A DNA stretch of 7,181 nucleotides from Chitinophagales bacterium (GTDB lineage Bacteria; Bacteroidota; Bacteroidia; Chitinophagales; UBA2359): assembly GCA_020631035.1 (NCBI GenBank), contig JAHDIA010000313.1, forward strand, positions 1 through 7,181. Direction: 5' to 3'. Shown here piece by piece: positions 6,666 through 7,181 of the stretch; within the stretch, counting starts at the first letter, position 1; each line of letters starts with the position of its first letter. A program made the position numbers and the translations under genes. Under the pieces are notes generated by a model. That model ran no database searches and was not told the DNA's origin. It worked only from the letters and a program-made list of their open reading frames with translations.

Positions 6666-7181
6666 TTAATGATGTTTGTGGTCATCTTTCTTGCCATGAC
6701 CACCACCGTGTCCGTGATCGTCATGTCCGTGTCCATCTTTCTTGCCATGACCGCCACCATGTCCGTGGTCGTCGTGTCCATGACCATCGTGGCCGTGTCC
6801 ACCACCATGATCTCCGTGGTGCTTAGGCTTATGGGTTCTCACTTGGAAATCTTCCTTACCTTCTATCTTCTCTTTGTTTCTAATCATCGTCATATAACTG
6901 ACTGATGACAAGACGTGGATGTCAGCCAACAAATCGTAAGAACGTTTGTTCTTTTTCCATTTTACCACTTCACTCTTCTCATCATTCATATCTCCAAACG
7001 AAATGGCATTGGTAGGGCAAGCTGTCTGACAAGCTGTTTTGGCCTCTCCATCTTTCAATGGTCTACCTTCTTTTTTGGCTTCCAATTTAGCAACTTGAAT
7101 GTTTTGTACACAGAAGGTACATTTTTCCATTACCCCTCTAGAACGTACAGTAACATCAGGGTTCAAGACCATTCTACTCAA
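6666..7181 (-). CDS. actB: Alternative complex III iron-sulfur subunit ActB, C-terminal part (5' end outside window)
   Basis: This is the last 171 codons of ActB, the large periplasm-facing subunit of ACIII, which carries Fe-S clusters between the quinol site and the cytochrome subunits. The reading frame is open at the window edge, so the true start is not visible. The ferredoxin-like end is clear: VRSRGVMEKCTFC, then CQTACPTNAI, giving visible cluster cysteines at window-residues 21, 24, 51 and 55. The segment SYDLLADIHVLSSVSYMTMI follows, which is typical just before the ActB C-terminus. From about residue 115 the protein becomes a tail of roughly 55 residues made almost only of His, Gly, Asp and Lys, with 19 histidines and two identical 17-residue repeats. 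Homologues as I know them usually end soon after the SYxTxxRN block, so the tail is an addition. The stop is TAA at 6668-6666. Family assignment is secure; the role of the tail is unknown. Confidence 0.95.
   Translation of the reverse strand: MSRMVLNPDVTVRSRGVMEKCTFCVQNIQVAKLEAKKEGRPLKDGEAKTACQTACPTNAISFGDMNDEKSEVVKWKKNKRSYDLLADIHVLSSVSYMTMIRNKEKIEGKEDFQVRTHKPKHHGDHGGGHGHDGHGHDDHGHGGGHGKKDGHGHDDHGHGGGHGKKDDHKHH
6684..6785 (-). repeat. Tandem 51-bp (17-codon) repeat in the actB tail
   Basis: Two adjacent 51-bp units, 6735-6785 and 6684-6734, each encode the same 17 residues, GHGHDDHGHGGGHGKKD. By eye the units differ at six bases, and every difference is a synonymous third-position change (Gly, His or Asp codons). 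Less regular His/Gly sequence precedes them, and DDHKHH follows before the stop. The unit probably arose by duplication. The pattern suggests the two copies have since diverged while the amino acids were kept. Confidence 0.9.

Larger units (their letters stand above)
1..7181 (-). other. act-cox respiratory operon (part): actB-C-D-E-F-coxB-coxA
   Basis: Seven genes lie on one strand with gaps of 262, 52, 26, 54, 53 and 55 bp in reading order. Six encode neighbours within one electron path from quinol to oxygen, and the seventh (ActD) is a structural subunit of the same complex. No strong terminator or promoter is seen between actC and coxA, so co-transcription is likely there. The larger actB-actC gap may separate transcripts or hold a processing site. 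actA should lie upstream of actB and the rest of coxA downstream, both outside the window. Operon status is inferred from spacing and strand only. Confidence 0.75.

Noticed and set aside
6684..6785. Tandem repeats considered as a CRISPR or other non-coding array
   Set aside because: The units are directly adjacent with no spacers, keep the actB frame and differ only at silent sites, so this is a coding repeat.
6606..6905. Plus-strand open frame with a hydrophobic, Met/Val/Ser-repetitive translation
   Set aside because: It is the antisense reading of the His/Gly repeat in actB; the apparent membrane-like repeats come from the complement of CAC/GGT codons.

Overview
The window holds part of one respiratory gene cluster, all read from the minus strand, so transcription runs from high to low coordinates. 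The order is actB (3' end), actC, actD, actE, actF, coxB, coxA (5' end). This is Alternative Complex III (ACIII, a quinol:electron-acceptor oxidoreductase) followed by subunits II and I of an A-family heme-copper cytochrome c oxidase. The order, the AT-rich base composition, the A-rich leaders without clear Shine-Dalgarno sites and the Bacteroidota-type CoxB with extra N-terminal helices point to a member of the Bacteroidota. I cannot place it reliably below phylum.

Layout: 7181-6666 is the C-terminal part of the iron-sulfur subunit ActB, ending in a long His/Gly/Asp tail built on a tandem 17-residue repeat. 6665-6404 is the only sizeable gap (262 bp). It holds a short ORF in frame with actB, AT-rich imperfect repeats and a small GC palindrome. 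6403-4913 is ActC (NrfD-like quinol-binding membrane subunit), 4860-4273 ActD (DUF3341), 4246-3140 ActE (monoheme cytochrome c), 3085-1832 ActF (membrane subunit), 1778-726 CoxB (CuA subunit) and 670-1 the start of CoxA. Gaps from actC to coxA are only 26-55 bp, so they are probably one transcript. No stretch over 300 bp lacks a gene, and I saw no tRNA, rRNA, CRISPR array or mobile element.

How the genes work together: ActC is expected to oxidise menaquinol and pass electrons to the Fe-S clusters of ActB and the hemes of ActA (outside the window) and ActE. These then reduce CuA in CoxB and the heme/CuB site in CoxA. ACIII and the aa3-type oxidase form a physical supercomplex in Flavobacterium johnsoniae, and the gene order here suits that arrangement.

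The most unusual feature is ActE. Its cytochrome c domain is followed, in the same reading frame, by a complete OmpA-type peptidoglycan-binding domain with the key Asp and Arg conserved. This could tether the respiratory complex to the cell wall. A second theme is His-rich termini on three proteins (ActB C-terminus, ActF N-terminus, CoxA N-terminus). The rest is a well-formed but standard Bacteroidota respiratory operon.
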